DNA of 64,000 nt from Microbacterium dextranolyticum. GTDB taxonomy: Bacteria; Actinomycetota; Actinomycetes; Actinomycetales; Microbacteriaceae. The notes under the pieces were generated by a model. The model saw only the letters and a program-made list of their open reading frames with translations, was not told the origin of the DNA and searched no databases. Both the position numbers and the translations under genes were made by a program. How positions within the stretch are numbered: position 1 is the first letter of the stretch; every line of letters begins with the position of its first letter. Below are positions 18,117 through 27,120 of this stretch, piece by piece. The stretch lies in the NCBI RefSeq assembly GCF_016907295.1, contig NZ_JAFBBR010000001.1:1240001-1304000 (forward strand), given 5' to 3'.

Positions 18117-19832
18117 TCAGCTCTTGTCGCCCGCGTCGTCGCGCTTCTCGGCGGATTCGATCTCGGCCTGCCTCTCGTGGGCCTCGTGCTCGACCGCGTG
18201 GTGAGCGTGGGCCTCGGCGGCGTCGATCTCGGCCTGTGTGACCGGAACGAGACGATCCTCGAAGAACCAGCGCGAGAGCGAGGAACGGAGGTTCTCGTGC
18301 CACGGGATGCGGCCCTGGTCGTTGGGGCGCACGACGAGAGGCTCGAAGGTGCCGTAGTCGACGAGCTTCACGCGCTCGTAGGCATCCACCGGCTGGTGGA
18401 CCTCGATGTACTCGCCGCCCGGAAGGCGCACGATGCGACCCGACTCGTAGCCGTGCAGAGCGATCTCGCGATCCTTCTTCTGCAGTGCGAGGGCGATGCG
18501 CTTCGTGATGAAGTAGCCGACGACGGGGCCGATGATCAGCAGCGCCTGGAGCGCGTGGATCACGCCCTCCATGGTGAGGTGGAAGTGCGTCGCGATGATG
18601 TCGGACGAGGCCGCGGCCCAGAGCATCGCGTAGAAGATGACGCCGGCCACACCGATCGCGGTGCGCGTCGGAGCGTGGCGCGGACGCTGAGCGATGTGGT
18701 GCTCGCGCTTGTCGCCCGTGATCCATGCCTCGATGAAGGGGTAGATGAGCACCAAGACGATGAAGATCCCGATGATCCCGAGCGGCAGGAGGATGTTGAA
18801 CGACCAGGTGCGGTCCCAGAGGACGAACTCGAGGTGCGGCGGTACGAGACGCAGGGCGCCGTCGGCGAAGCCGATGTACCAGTCGGGCTGCGTACCTGCT
18901 GAGACGGGGGAGGGGTCGTACGGTCCGTAGTTCCAGATCGGGTTGATCGTGAACAGTGAGGCGATCAGCACGATCACGCCGAACGTGATGAAGAAGAAAC
19001 CGCCCATCTTCGACATGTAGACCGGCATCATCGGGAAGCCGACGACGTTGCTGTTCGTGCGGCCGGGGCCGGCGAACTGCGTGTGCTTGTTCACGATCAT
19101 GAGCATGAGGTGAACCGCGAGCAGCGCGATCAGGATGGCCGGCAGCAGCAGGATGTGCAGCGTGTACAGGCGACCGACGATCTGGGTTCCGGGGAACTCG
19201 CCGCCGAAGAGCAGGAACGACGTCCACGTGCCGATGAGCGGGATGCCCTTGACCATGCCGTCGATGATTCGCAGGCCGTTGCCCGAGAGCAGGTCGTCGG
19301 GGAGCGAGTAGCCCGTGAAGCCCTCGGCCATGGCCAGGATGAACAGGATGAAGCCGATCACCCAGTTGAGCTCGCGCGGCTTGCGGAACGCGCCCGTGAA
19401 GAACACGCGGAGCATGTGCACGCCGATGCCGGCGACGAACACGAGCGCAGCCCAGTGGTGGATCTGACGCACGAGGAGGCCGCCGCGGATGTCGAACGAC
19501 AGGCGCAGGGCGGAATCCATCGCGGCGGACATCTCCACGCCGCGCAGGGGCAGGTAGGCGCCGTTGTAATGCGTCTCGACCATGGAGGCCTGGAAGAAGA
19601 ACGTCAGGAACGTGCCCGACAGCAGCACGGCGACGAAGCTCCACAGGGCGATCTCACCCAGCATGAACGACCAGTGGTCGGGGAAGATCTTGCGCCCGAG
19701 CTCCCGCACGAGGCCGGAGATGCTCGTGCGCTCGTCGAGGTAGTTCGCCGCGCCGGCGACGAAACGTCCGCCGAGGGGCTTCTCTGCGTCCGCCTTGGTG
19801 GCGGGTGTCTCAGTGACGGTCGCGGTGCTCAA
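18117..19832 (-). CDS. qcrB: Cytochrome bc1 complex cytochrome b subunit
   Basis: 571 residues. Membrane subunit that oxidises menaquinol and holds the two b haems, within the bcc-aa3 supercomplex. The haem ligands lie in RQIHHWAALVFVAGIGVHML near residue 117 and LYTLHILLLPAILIALLAVHLML near 221. The quinol-site motif is PDWY (near residue 311) rather than PEWY, as is usual in actinobacteria. A long soluble C-terminal extension follows. The start is an unusual TTG at 19832, overlapping the qcrA stop as TTGA, with GGGAG 5 nt upstream. Confidence 0.96.
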   Translation of the reverse strand: MSTATVTETPATKADAEKPLGGRFVAGAANYLDERTSISGLVRELGRKIFPDHWSFMLGEIALWSFVAVLLSGTFLTFFFQASMVETHYNGAYLPLRGVEMSAAMDSALRLSFDIRGGLLVRQIHHWAALVFVAGIGVHMLRVFFTGAFRKPRELNWVIGFILFILAMAEGFTGYSLPDDLLSGNGLRIIDGMVKGIPLIGTWTSFLLFGGEFPGTQIVGRLYTLHILLLPAILIALLAVHLMLMIVNKHTQFAGPGRTNSNVVGFPMMPVYMSKMGGFFFITFGVIVLIASLFTINPIWNYGPYDPSPVSAGTQPDWYIGFADGALRLVPPHLEFVLWDRTWSFNILLPLGIIGIFIVLVLIYPFIEAWITGDKREHHIAQRPRHAPTRTAIGVAGVIFYAMLWAAASSDIIATHFHLTMEGVIHALQALLIIGPVVGYFITKRIALALQKKDREIALHGYESGRIVRLPGGEYIEVHQPVDAYERVKLVDYGTFEPLVVRPNDQGRIPWHENLRSSLSRWFFEDRLVPVTQAEIDAAEAHAHHAVEHEAHERQAEIESAEKRDDAGDKS

Positions 19833-20908
19833 TGACGCTCCCAGAAGCTCGGGCCGACGGGTTCATGGAAGTCGCTCTGCGCGACCAGGTAGCCTTCTGC
19901 GTCCACCGTGATCGGCAGCTGCGGCAGCGGGCGGGCGGCGGGGCCGAAGATGACCTCCGCCGAGCGCGACACGTCGAACTGCGACTGGTGGCAGGGGCAC
20001 AGCAGGTGGTGCGTCTGCTGCTCGTACAGTGCCACGGGGCATCCGACGTGGGTGCAGACCTTCGAGTACGCGACGATGCCGTCGTACGACCACTCGAGCT
20101 TGTTGTGCTCGGCGGGCAGCTGCTCGGGGAGCAGGCGCATCAGCAGCACGATGGCCTTCGCCTTCTCCTCGAGGTAGCCGTCGTGGTGGCTGACGTCGGC
20201 GAGCGACGCCGGGATGACGTGCACGGCCGAGCCGAGGGTCAGGTCTGCGGCCCGGATGGGCTCACCGGACGGGTCGTGGGCGAGGCGCTCGCCCTTCTTC
20301 CACATGGTGTGGCTGAGGAGGGCCACCGGGTCGCCGGCGATCGGGTTCTCGGGGGAGCTCTCCGGGGCGAGGCCGCGGAAGAGCGTGATGCCGGGAAGGA
20401 TGGATGCCACGAGCGCGGCGATGAGCGAACCACGGATGGCGGTGCGGCGTCCGAAGCCGGACTCGTCATTCGCGGCCCGGAAGACCTCGACGGCGCCCTC
20501 GCGGGTCGTGTCACGACCGCGGGTCGCATGACGCGGCTCGATGAACTCCTTGTCGCTCATCACGGCCTTCGACCAGTGGATCGCGCCGATGCCCAGGGCG
20601 AACAGGGCGAGGGCGATACCGAGGCCGACGAACAGGTTGTTGTGCCGGATGTCGATGAGCGAGCCGCTCTCGATCGGGAACAGCATGTAAGCGGCGATCG
20701 CCCAGATGCTCCCGGCCAGCGAGAGGTAGAAGAGGGTGTAGACCGTGCGGACCGCGCGCTTCATGGCGGCGGGGTCCTTGTCGGTGATGCGCTCCCGGTG
20801 CGGCGGCAGGCCGGGGTTCTGCACGGGGTCGGGGACGGCGACGGCGAGCCCGGGAGAGGGCTTCCATGATGCCCTCTCGTGCTCGAGAGCGTCTTCCTCG
20901 TGTGCCAT
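19829..20908 (-). CDS. qcrA: Cytochrome bc1 complex Rieske iron-sulfur subunit
   Basis: About 359 residues. Transfers electrons from quinol to the dihaem cytochrome QcrC through a 2Fe-2S cluster. Actinobacterial form with three predicted helices (near residues 60-80, 95-115 and 160-180) before the soluble Rieske domain. Cluster motifs CTHVGC near 284 and CPCHQSQ near 303 carry the two cysteine and two histidine ligands. ATG at 20908 (MAHEED) is preferred; an in-frame GTG at 20947, only 10 nt after the qcrC stop, would add 13 residues. The last codons overlap the qcrB start. Confidence 0.95.
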   Translation of the reverse strand: MAHEEDALEHERASWKPSPGLAVAVPDPVQNPGLPPHRERITDKDPAAMKRAVRTVYTLFYLSLAGSIWAIAAYMLFPIESGSLIDIRHNNLFVGLGIALALFALGIGAIHWSKAVMSDKEFIEPRHATRGRDTTREGAVEVFRAANDESGFGRRTAIRGSLIAALVASILPGITLFRGLAPESSPENPIAGDPVALLSHTMWKKGERLAHDPSGEPIRAADLTLGSAVHVIPASLADVSHHDGYLEEKAKAIVLLMRLLPEQLPAEHNKLEWSYDGIVAYSKVCTHVGCPVALYEQQTHHLLCPCHQSQFDVSRSAEVIFGPAARPLPQLPITVDAEGYLVAQSDFHEPVGPSFWERH

Positions 20909-20957
20909 GGTTGTTCCGTTCGCTACGTCAGTGCCGTCGTTGTCCACAAATGCCCGA

Positions 20958-21758
20958 TCAGTTCGACTTCGCCGTGATCCACACGGTGAGGCCGATCAGG
21001 CTGCCGATGCCGAAGATCCAGATGAACAGACCTTCGGACACGGGGCCGAGAGATCCGAGCGAGAGTCCGCCGGGGGAGTCGTTCTGCTGCAGGAACAGCA
21101 GCGCCGAGATGATGTCGCGCTTCTCGTCCTGCGTGAGTGTCATGTCGTTGAAGACGGGCATGTTCTGCGGGCCGGTGGCCATCGCCGCGTACATGTGCAG
21201 GGCGCTCGTGCTGGTCAGAGCCGGAGCGTACTTGCCCTCGGTGAGCGCGCCGCCGGCGCCGGCGACGTTGTGGCACATGGCGCAGTTGATGCGGAACAGC
21301 TCGGCTCCGTTGGCGACGTCGCCCTTGCCGTCGAGCACGCTCTTGCTCGGGAAGGCGGGGCCGGGGGAGGTCGACTGCACCCAGGACGAGATCGCGAGGA
21401 TCTGGTCCTCGGTGAACTGCACGGGCTTCTGCGGCGCCTGGGGGCCCTGCATCTGCAGGGGCATGCGACCGGTCGACACCTGGAACTCGACGGCGACCTC
21501 GCCGACGCCGTACAGCGACGGGCCGTCGGCCGTTCCTTCGAGGTTCAGACCGTGACAGGTGGCGCAGTTGGCCTGGAACAGCTTCTTGCCGTCCTCGGCC
21601 GTGAGCGCGGTGGTCGCCGTCGTGGGTTCGGTGGCGGCCATCGCGGTCGAGGCGCCGGCGTAGACGCCACCGGTGACGAGGAGTCCGATGCCGATGAGGG
21701 CGGCGGCAGCCCAACGGCTGCGGCGGCCGGTCTTCTGACGCGGGGTCTTCGAGGACAT
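20958..21758 (-). CDS. qcrC: Cytochrome bc1 complex dihaem cytochrome c subunit
   Basis: 266 residues. Fused dihaem cytochrome that replaces a soluble cytochrome c and delivers electrons to CtaC. An N-terminal signal/anchor (residues 15-38) is followed by two cytochrome c domains with CATCH near residue 65 and CAMCH near 160, each with a downstream methionine candidate ligand, and a C-terminal transmembrane helix near 240-262. Twenty-one bases separate it from ctaE upstream. Confidence 0.95.
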   Translation of the reverse strand: MSSKTPRQKTGRRSRWAAAALIGIGLLVTGGVYAGASTAMAATEPTTATTALTAEDGKKLFQANCATCHGLNLEGTADGPSLYGVGEVAVEFQVSTGRMPLQMQGPQAPQKPVQFTEDQILAISSWVQSTSPGPAFPSKSVLDGKGDVANGAELFRINCAMCHNVAGAGGALTEGKYAPALTSTSALHMYAAMATGPQNMPVFNDMTLTQDEKRDIISALLFLQQNDSPGGLSLGSLGPVSEGLFIWIFGIGSLIGLTVWITAKSN

Positions 21759-21779
21759 AGAGGGAGTCAGCTCCGCTTC

Positions 21780-22415
21780 TTACTTGACGACGTAGATGAC
21801 GAAGAACAGGACGATCCAGACGACGTCCACGAAGTGCCAGTAGTACGACACGACGATGGCGGAGGTCATCTCCTTGCGTCCGAAGTTCTTCACGGCGAAG
21901 GCGCGACCGATCACCAGGAGGAACGCGATGAGGCCACCCGTGACGTGGATGGCGTGGAAGCCCGTGGTGATGTAGAACGCGGACGCGTACGAGTTCGCGC
22001 TGATCGGCATGCCCTCGGCGATGAGGGTCGCGTACTCCCACACCTGGCCCGAGACGAACACCGCTCCCATGAGGAAGGTGAGGAAGAACCACTCGACCAT
22101 GCCCCACTGCCGGAACTGCCAGAACGATCCCTTGCGGTACGGCTGGAAGCGCTCGGCGGCGAAGACGCCGGCCTGGGCGGTGAACGACGAGAGCACCAGG
22201 ATGACGGTGTTGACGGCTGCGAACGGAACGTTCAGATCCTTGGTCGCCTCGGCCCACAGATCGGGCGAAGAGTTGCGCAGCGTGAAGTAGATCGCGAACA
22301 GGCCAGCGAAGAACATGACCTCGCTGCCCAGCCACACGATGGTGCCCACAGCCACCGGATCCGGGCGCTTCACGGATCGCAAGGCTTGGGAATAGGTCGC
22401 TGGAGTCGTCGTCAC
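21780..22415 (-). CDS. ctaE: Cytochrome c oxidase subunit III
   Basis: 211 residues with five hydrophobic helices. Structural subunit of the aa3 oxidase. The C-terminal [16 protein letters not shown] is typical of the family, as is [10 protein letters not shown] near residue 30. It leads the ctaE-qcrC-qcrA-qcrB operon. GTG at 22415 is chosen because a CATAAT hexamer ends 7 nt upstream, fitting leaderless initiation; ATG at 22424 would overlap that hexamer. Confidence 0.94.
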   Translation of the reverse strand: MTTTPATYSQALRSVKRPDPVAVGTIVWLGSEVMFFAGLFAIYFTLRNSSPDLWAEATKDLNVPFAAVNTVILVLSSFTAQAGVFAAERFQPYRKGSFWQFRQWGMVEWFFLTFLMGAVFVSGQVWEYATLIAEGMPISANSYASAFYITTGFHAIHVTGGLIAFLLVIGRAFAVKNFGRKEMTSAIVVSYYWHFVDVVWIVLFFVIYVVK

Positions 22416-22422
22416 GCTCCCC

Positions 22423-22428
22423 ATTATG
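22423..22428 (-). promoter_or_regulatory. -10 hexamer, ctaE-qcrCAB operon
   Basis: CATAAT on the minus strand ends 7 nt before the GTG at 22415, consistent with a leaderless message for the whole operon. Confidence 0.45.
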
Positions 22429-22542
22429 GCGGATTCGGCGTCCAGTTTTCGCATCCCTGAAGGTGTCATCGAACAGGACCGGACTTTCGGAGGCATGCGT
22501 GCGCGCTCTGAACCGCCCGCGAGTGTCCTGTCAGTCTGCCGA

Positions 22543-22548
22543 TAGGAT
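22543..22548 (+). promoter_or_regulatory. -10 hexamer, trpD
   Basis: TAGGAT ends 8 nt before the GTG at 22557. Divergent from the ctaE promoter about 115 bp away. Confidence 0.5.
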
Positions 22549-22556
22549 CGGCTCTC

Positions 22557-23618
22557 GTGGCGGACCTCTACTCATGGCCGGAGATTCTGACGGCTGTCCT
22601 CGATCGTCGTGACCTCAGCGTGTCGGAATCCACCTGGGCGATGCGGCAGGTGATGGCGGGCGCAGCGACGCCGGCGCAGCTGGGCGGATTCCTGTTGGCG
22701 CTGCGGGCCAAAGGCGAGACCGTGGACGAGATCGTCGGCTTCCGCGACGCGATCCTCGAAGCGGCTCTGCCTCTCCCCGTCCCTGCGGAGGTGCTCGACA
22801 TCGTGGGCACCGGCGGCGATCGCTTCGGCACCGTCAACATCTCGACGATGTCCGCCGTCGTGGCGGCGGCCACCGGCATCCCGGTGGTCAAGCACGGCAA
22901 CCGTGCGGCGAGTTCCGCCTCGGGTTCCTCCGACGTGCTGAGCGCGCTCGGCATCGACCTCACCCTTCCTCCGGAGCGTGTCTCGGAGGTGCTCGGCGAA
23001 GTCGGGATCACCTTCGCGTTCGCCTCCGCCTTCCACCCCGGCTTCCGTCACGCGGGACCGGCGCGCACCGAGCTGGGCGTTCCGACGGTCTTCAACTTCC
23101 TCGGCCCGCTCTGCAACCCCGCCCGCGCGGAAGCGAACGCGGTCGGCGTCGCGAACCTCGACCGCGTGCCGCTGATCACCGGCGTCTTCCAGACGCGCGG
23201 AGCGACCGCGCTCGTCTTCCGCGGCGACGACGGGCTCGACGAATTGACCACGACCGGTCACAGCCGTCTCTGGGAGATCAGCCGCGGAGACGTCCACGAG
23301 CACGATCTCGACCCCCGCGACCTCGGCATCCCGCTCGCCGACATCGACGACCTGCTCGGCGGCGACGCGGCGCACAACGCGGCGATCGTCCGGCGGGTCT
23401 TCGACGCCGAGCCGGGCCCTGTGCGCGACATCGTGCTGTTGAATGCCGCGGCGGGGATCGTCTCGTACGAGCTGTTCCGCGACGCCGCCCAGGTGCAGCG
23501 ACCGATCGTCGAGCGTCTCGCCGACGCGGTGCAGCGCGCAGGCACGGCGATCGACGACGGCGCCGCAGCGGGAGTGCTCGATCGGTGGGTGGAGGCGACG
23601 CAGCGCCCGTCGGTGTGA
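22557..23618 (+). CDS. trpD: Anthranilate phosphoribosyltransferase
   Basis: 353 residues. Joins anthranilate to PRPP, the second step of tryptophan synthesis. The PRPP-binding signature [18 protein letters not shown] lies near residue 81, the [17 protein letters not shown] loop near 112, and the metal motif region near 230 is intact. The gene stands apart from other trp genes, as in several actinobacteria. GTG start follows a TAGGAT hexamer by 8 nt. Confidence 0.95.
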   Translation: MADLYSWPEILTAVLDRRDLSVSESTWAMRQVMAGAATPAQLGGFLLALRAKGETVDEIVGFRDAILEAALPLPVPAEVLDIVGTGGDRFGTVNISTMSAVVAAATGIPVVKHGNRAASSASGSSDVLSALGIDLTLPPERVSEVLGEVGITFAFASAFHPGFRHAGPARTELGVPTVFNFLGPLCNPARAEANAVGVANLDRVPLITGVFQTRGATALVFRGDDGLDELTTTGHSRLWEISRGDVHEHDLDPRDLGIPLADIDDLLGGDAAHNAAIVRRVFDAEPGPVRDIVLLNAAAGIVSYELFRDAAQVQRPIVERLADAVQRAGTAIDDGAAAGVLDRWVEATQRPSV

Positions 23619-23754
23619 TCCGGCGAGGATTATTCTGCTGAATGGGTTTTCCCCGGCGAACGACTCTGTTCGACTCTCGGCCTCGCCGTTACGGTGAAGG
23701 AAGCAGACACGCACCACACCCCGATCGTCTGCACGACTGAGAGGACATCCCCCC

Positions 23755-24249
23755 ATGTCAGAACACACCGCCGCCACGGTCGACACGATCGAGCCCCCGC
23801 AGAAGAAGGTCGGATTCGTCAAGGTCGCCGGAATCCTCGGCATCCTCGGCGGCATCGCCCTGATCGTCGTCGGGGTCGTCGTGTGGGTCGCCGTGTCGAC
23901 GCAGCTGCGCGCGGAGAACATCACCGTTCCCGATGACGCGATCGCCTTCCAGGGGCAGACCGTCGACGGGCCGTTCACGGCCTACGTGCAGGCCGACATC
24001 ATCCAGCACCACGCGATGAAGGCATCCGGCGGCAAGACCTATGCCGAACTCGACAAGGACGACCCGGTGCGTGCCACGGTGATGAACGCGTCGTTCCTGC
24101 GCGCCTCGCTGTTCACCTCGGTGGTCTCCTACGGCGTCGCCACGTTCGCGATCGGCGTCGGCATCCTGTCCATCCTCTTCGGCACGGCCCTCGCCCGGCT
24201 GGCCGCGGTTCCGGTCATCGTCCGTCGCTCGAGCGTCACGAGGTCCTGA
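23755..24249 (+). CDS. Small membrane protein, unknown function
   Basis: 164 residues. Two hydrophobic segments near residues 24-46 and 120-142 flank an extracytoplasmic loop of about 70 residues that contains HHAMKASGGKTYAELDKDDPVR. Such proteins are sometimes labelled as aromatic-ring-opening dioxygenase LigA-like in related genomes, but nothing here supports that activity. GAGGA upstream of the ATG is a good ribosome binding site, so unlike trpD the mRNA has a leader. Confidence 0.75.
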   Translation: MSEHTAATVDTIEPPQKKVGFVKVAGILGILGGIALIVVGVVVWVAVSTQLRAENITVPDDAIAFQGQTVDGPFTAYVQADIIQHHAMKASGGKTYAELDKDDPVRATVMNASFLRASLFTSVVSYGVATFAIGVGILSILFGTALARLAAVPVIVRRSSVTRS

Positions 24250-24267
24250 CGCCGCTGCTGCTCCACG

Positions 24268-24306
24268 CACCGAACGGGCTCGCGCGCGATGCGGGCCCGT
24301 TCGGTG
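24268..24306. terminator. Bidirectional hairpin between convergent genes
   Basis: A perfect 12-bp stem (24268-24279 with 24295-24306) with a 15-nt loop lies between the membrane protein gene and the convergent exonuclease gene. No T-run follows. Confidence 0.65.
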
Positions 24307-24381
24307 TGTCATAGGCCCTCGCACGAGACGGGGCGGTTCGCGTGACGCCCTGCGGTCTGACCGAGCGAGAGGGCGCGGACG

Positions 24382-25305
24382 TCAGCGCGCGGCGGCGGAC
24401 GCCACCGCGGCGACGGCGCGATCCAGTGACGCCCCCAGACCCCAGGTCGTGGCGAGAGCATCGACAGCCCCGGCATCCGGAATGCGCAGCCGGGCATCGA
24501 CGGGGGGAAGATCGAGCGTGCGGACCACCTCGACCACCCGGGGAGCGACCGCGAGGTAGTCCGCGGCGGCGAGGATCTTCGCGCGGACCCCGGCGGTCAT
24601 GCCGGAGCCGGACTGGGCGGTCGAGCGGATGCCCGCGAGGTCGCCGTGAGCGGCGAGCAGCGCGGCGGCGGTCTTCTCGCCGACGCCCGCGACCCCCGGC
24701 AGCCCATCGGAGGCATCGCCCCGGAGAACGGCGAAATCGGCGTACTGGCTCGGAAGCACCCGGTACTTCGCGGTGACAGCGGCATCGTCGAGCACCTCGA
24801 GGTTGCTCATGCCGCGCCCGGTGTAGATCACGCGGATGCCGCGGGCATCGTCGACGAGCTGGAACAGATCTCGGTCGCCGGTGACGACGTCGACGGCCAG
24901 CGAGGACTGCGACGCGAGACTGGCGATGACATCGTCGGCCTCGTGCTCCGCGGCGCCGACGACCGGGATCCCGAGTGCGCCCAGTGCCTCGCGGATGATC
25001 GGGACCTGTGCGTCCAGTGCGTCGGGAACCTCTTCGACGTCGGGACCGGTCGGTACCGTCTCGACGACGCGGTGCGCTTTGTAGCTCGGGATCAGATCGA
25101 CGCGCCACTGCGGGCGCCAGTTGTCGTCCCAGCAGGCGACGAGATGCGTCGGCTCGTACGCCGACACCAGCTTCGCGATCATGTCGAGCAGCCCACGCAC
25201 CGCGTTCACCGGCCGTCCGTCGGGTGAACGCACCGTGTCGGGGACGCCGTAGAACGCCCGGAAGTACAGGCTCGCGGTGTCGAGCAGCATGAGACGATCG
25301 GTCAC
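24382..25305 (-). CDS. 5'-3' exonuclease (stand-alone PolI-type FEN domain)
   Basis: 307 residues, matching the N-terminal 5' nuclease domain of DNA polymerase I without the polymerase. It would cleave flaps or RNA primers during repair and Okazaki processing. Metal-binding acidic residues are in LLDTASLYFRAFYG (residue 7), EHEADDVIAS near 117 and TGDRDLFQ near 138. The helix-3-turn-helix DNA clamp GVAGVGEKTAAALLAAHG is near 201. GTG start at 25305, with CAGGAT ending 6 nt upstream, a near-consensus leaderless arrangement. Confidence 0.9.
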   Translation of the reverse strand: MTDRLMLLDTASLYFRAFYGVPDTVRSPDGRPVNAVRGLLDMIAKLVSAYEPTHLVACWDDNWRPQWRVDLIPSYKAHRVVETVPTGPDVEEVPDALDAQVPIIREALGALGIPVVGAAEHEADDVIASLASQSSLAVDVVTGDRDLFQLVDDARGIRVIYTGRGMSNLEVLDDAAVTAKYRVLPSQYADFAVLRGDASDGLPGVAGVGEKTAAALLAAHGDLAGIRSTAQSGSGMTAGVRAKILAAADYLAVAPRVVEVVRTLDLPPVDARLRIPDAGAVDALATTWGLGASLDRAVAAVASAAAR

Positions 25306-25330
25306 GGCATCATCCTGGCATGCGACGCGC

Positions 25331-26104
25331 TCAGCACCCCGGGCCGCGGGGGCTCTCGAGGCACGTCTTGTCCACCAGAGCGGTGCGCACCTCGAAGACC
25401 TGGATGCTCATGGCGCCGGTCGGGATCTCGAGCACGCCCGGGACCGCCACCCATCCGCCGCCGAAGTTCACGGCGGCGCCGTACCGCACGGTCGCCGACG
25501 CGGTGTAGGTGCCGCGGGCGCCGTACGCGTGGCTGGTAGGCGTCGCGCTGAACTGCGCGAGTCCGAGTGCGGTCCACGTGCTGCCGCCGTCGCCTGCGGA
25601 CCTGCTGGATCCGTCGCCGTACGTGAAGACGACGGACAGCGGGGCGAAACGCACCGTGACCGGTCGGTCGAAGAGCGTTCCGGTCTGCTCGTGCGGACGG
25701 GCGTCGACGACGAAGTTCATCGGCATGCCGACGATTCCGACGCCGTCCGGTTCGTCGAGCAGCGGCACGGATGCCGGTGCGAACGACGCCAGGTCGCTCA
25801 ACGTCGGCTGGCGCTGGACCTCGACCGTGTAGACGATGCCGTTCCGACACAGCGGATCGACCACCCGGTCACAGGGAGCCACCGACGGGCCCTTCGGAGG
25901 TGCGGTGTTCGCGGACTCGTCCCCGTCCGAGCCGGAGTGGTCCGCCCCGCCGCCGCCTCCGCCTCCGCCGCGGGTGCCCCCGATTTCGACCGTTGACCCG
26001 GTGTTGGTGATCGAGCAGAGCCCCGCAGCAATCTCTGCAGTTGTGCATTGATTGTCCGCGGGCAATGCCGAGAGAACTGCGCTGAGCAGAAGTTCGGTCA
26101 GCAT
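25331..26104 (-). CDS. Predicted secreted protein with PKD-like region, unknown function
   Basis: 257 residues. A short hydrophobic N-terminus suggests export, followed by two cysteine-containing segments, a run of eight glycines (near residue 46-53), and a C-terminal half with a beta-sandwich-like pattern (VVFTYGDGSSR near 160 and SHAYGARGTYTASATV near 190) similar to PKD domains. Six cysteines may form disulfides. The start overlaps the end of the upstream lipoprotein gene by 7 nt, so the two are translationally coupled. The pairing suggests a shared extracytoplasmic role, which cannot be named. Confidence 0.7.
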   Translation of the reverse strand: MLTELLLSAVLSALPADNQCTTAEIAAGLCSITNTGSTVEIGGTRGGGGGGGGADHSGSDGDESANTAPPKGPSVAPCDRVVDPLCRNGIVYTVEVQRQPTLSDLASFAPASVPLLDEPDGVGIVGMPMNFVVDARPHEQTGTLFDRPVTVRFAPLSVVFTYGDGSSRSAGDGGSTWTALGLAQFSATPTSHAYGARGTYTASATVRYGAAVNFGGGWVAVPGVLEIPTGAMSIQVFEVRTALVDKTCLESPRGPGC

Positions 26105-26616
26105 TGGCTGATGCTCGCTGAGGTGCTCGAAATGTAGGCGCCTTCGTTGGACCAGACGACGATGATCGTTGCAGTCATTTGGGCGCTGCGATCGGTCGGT
26201 GTTACATCGACGCCTTCACTGTTCATGACTCGAGTGCCAGTCACGTCGAGGCAAGCCTCGATCTTTGCCTTGGTGGAGGAAGCTTCAAGTTGGCGAATCG
26301 ACGCGATTAGGACGTCGCCTGTCAACTTGACGCCAGCATCGGAAAACTTCCGTTCGCTCGCCATCTCGGCGTTTAGTGCCTCGCCCGTCAAGAAGTCGGT
26401 GGGTCTTGGAGTCGATGTCGGGTCTTTCCGTGATGCGTTGTCGGCATTGACGTACGCACGATAAGTGCTCTCGGCGGCGGCGAAGGCCTCTTCGTCCGAG
26501 GCGAAGCCCGTGGGTGTGGGCGTCGGGGCGGGTGCGGGTGTGCACGCGGTGACGACCGTGAGCGCGAGCAGCAGCCCCGCTCCCGTCTGGAGCCCTCGCC
26601 GCCACCGTCGTGCCAT
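26098..26616 (-). CDS. Predicted lipoprotein, unknown function
   Basis: 172 residues with a clear lipoprotein signal (RRWRRGLQTGAG, hydrophobic stretch, lipobox VTAC at Cys25) and a Pro/Thr linker. The mature part is mixed alpha/beta, ends in ISQC, and carries one more cysteine in KIEACLDV that could pair with it. GC drops to about 55 percent across 26161-26220, well below the surroundings, suggesting foreign origin or relaxed codon selection. ATG at 26616 follows a TAGCGT hexamer by 6 nt. The downstream gene overlaps its stop. Confidence 0.72.
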   Translation of the reverse strand: MARRWRRGLQTGAGLLLALTVVTACTPAPAPTPTPTGFASDEEAFAAAESTYRAYVNADNASRKDPTSTPRPTDFLTGEALNAEMASERKFSDAGVKLTGDVLIASIRQLEASSTKAKIEACLDVTGTRVMNSEGVDVTPTDRSAQMTATIIVVWSNEGAYISSTSASISQC

Positions 26617-26622
26617 GTGCCT

Positions 26623-26628
26623 ACGCTA
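26623..26628 (-). promoter_or_regulatory. -10 hexamer, lipoprotein gene pair
   Basis: TAGCGT on the minus strand ends 6 nt before the ATG at 26616, predicting a leaderless mRNA for both genes of the pair. Confidence 0.5.
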
Positions 26629-26669
26629 GCCAGCGACGCCGGTCGCGCGTGTGCTTATCCACAGGCGCG

Positions 26670-26675
26670 TATCCT
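26670..26675 (+). promoter_or_regulatory. -10 hexamer, YchJ-like gene
   Basis: TATCCT ends 7 nt before the ATG at 26683, predicting a leaderless mRNA. The consensus DnaA-box nonamer TTATCCACA lies just upstream at 26655-26663. Confidence 0.5.
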
Positions 26676-26682
26676 CGTCGGC

Positions 26683-27120
26683 ATGTCGTTCGGAGCAGCC
26701 GCGGATCGCGGACGCACGCTCGCTGCCTCCGCGCCGTGCCCGTGCGGCGGGGGCGAGTACGGCTCGTGCTGCGGTCCTGTTCTCGCCGGAGGTCCGGCCG
26801 CCAGCCCCGAGGCACTCATGCGGTCCCGGTTCACGGCGTTCGCCCTGGGCGATGTCGGGCACCTGCGCGCCTCGTGGCATCCGGCGACGGTGCCGGACGC
26901 CCTCGACCTCGACGACGCCGTCCGCTGGGAGCGGCTGGAGATCCTTCGCGCCGACGGCGGCCGAAACGCCGACCGGCGCGGCACGGTCGAGTTCCGAGCG
27001 CACTGGCGCGACGTCCGCACGGGTGAGCGCGGCGTGCTGAGCGAGATCAGCCGATTCCGGCGCGCGGGGGAGTCGTGGCTGTATCTGGATGGTGCGATCG
27101 AGCCGACGGGGCGCGCATGA
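26683..27120 (+). CDS. YchJ-family (UPF0225) SEC-C motif protein
   Basis: 145 residues. The N-terminal SEC-C-type zinc motif CPCGGGEYGSCC is near residues 20-31 and is followed by the NTF2-like YchJ domain (SPEALMRSRFTAFALGD near 43). The molecular role of the family is not established. ATG at 26683 is supported by the hexamer 7 nt upstream; an in-frame ATG 66 nt earlier would precede the promoter. The stop overlaps the next gene as ATGA. Confidence 0.85.
   Translation: MSFGAAADRGRTLAASAPCPCGGGEYGSCCGPVLAGGPAASPEALMRSRFTAFALGDVGHLRASWHPATVPDALDLDDAVRWERLEILRADGGRNADRRGTVEFRAHWRDVRTGERGVLSEISRFRRAGESWLYLDGAIEPTGRA

Noticed and set aside
26655..26663. Consensus DnaA-box nonamer TTATCCACA between divergent promoters
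   Set aside because: It is a single box with no cluster, no AT-rich unwinding region and no dnaA or dnaN nearby, so it is not an origin. A regulatory role for DnaA is possible but unsupported.
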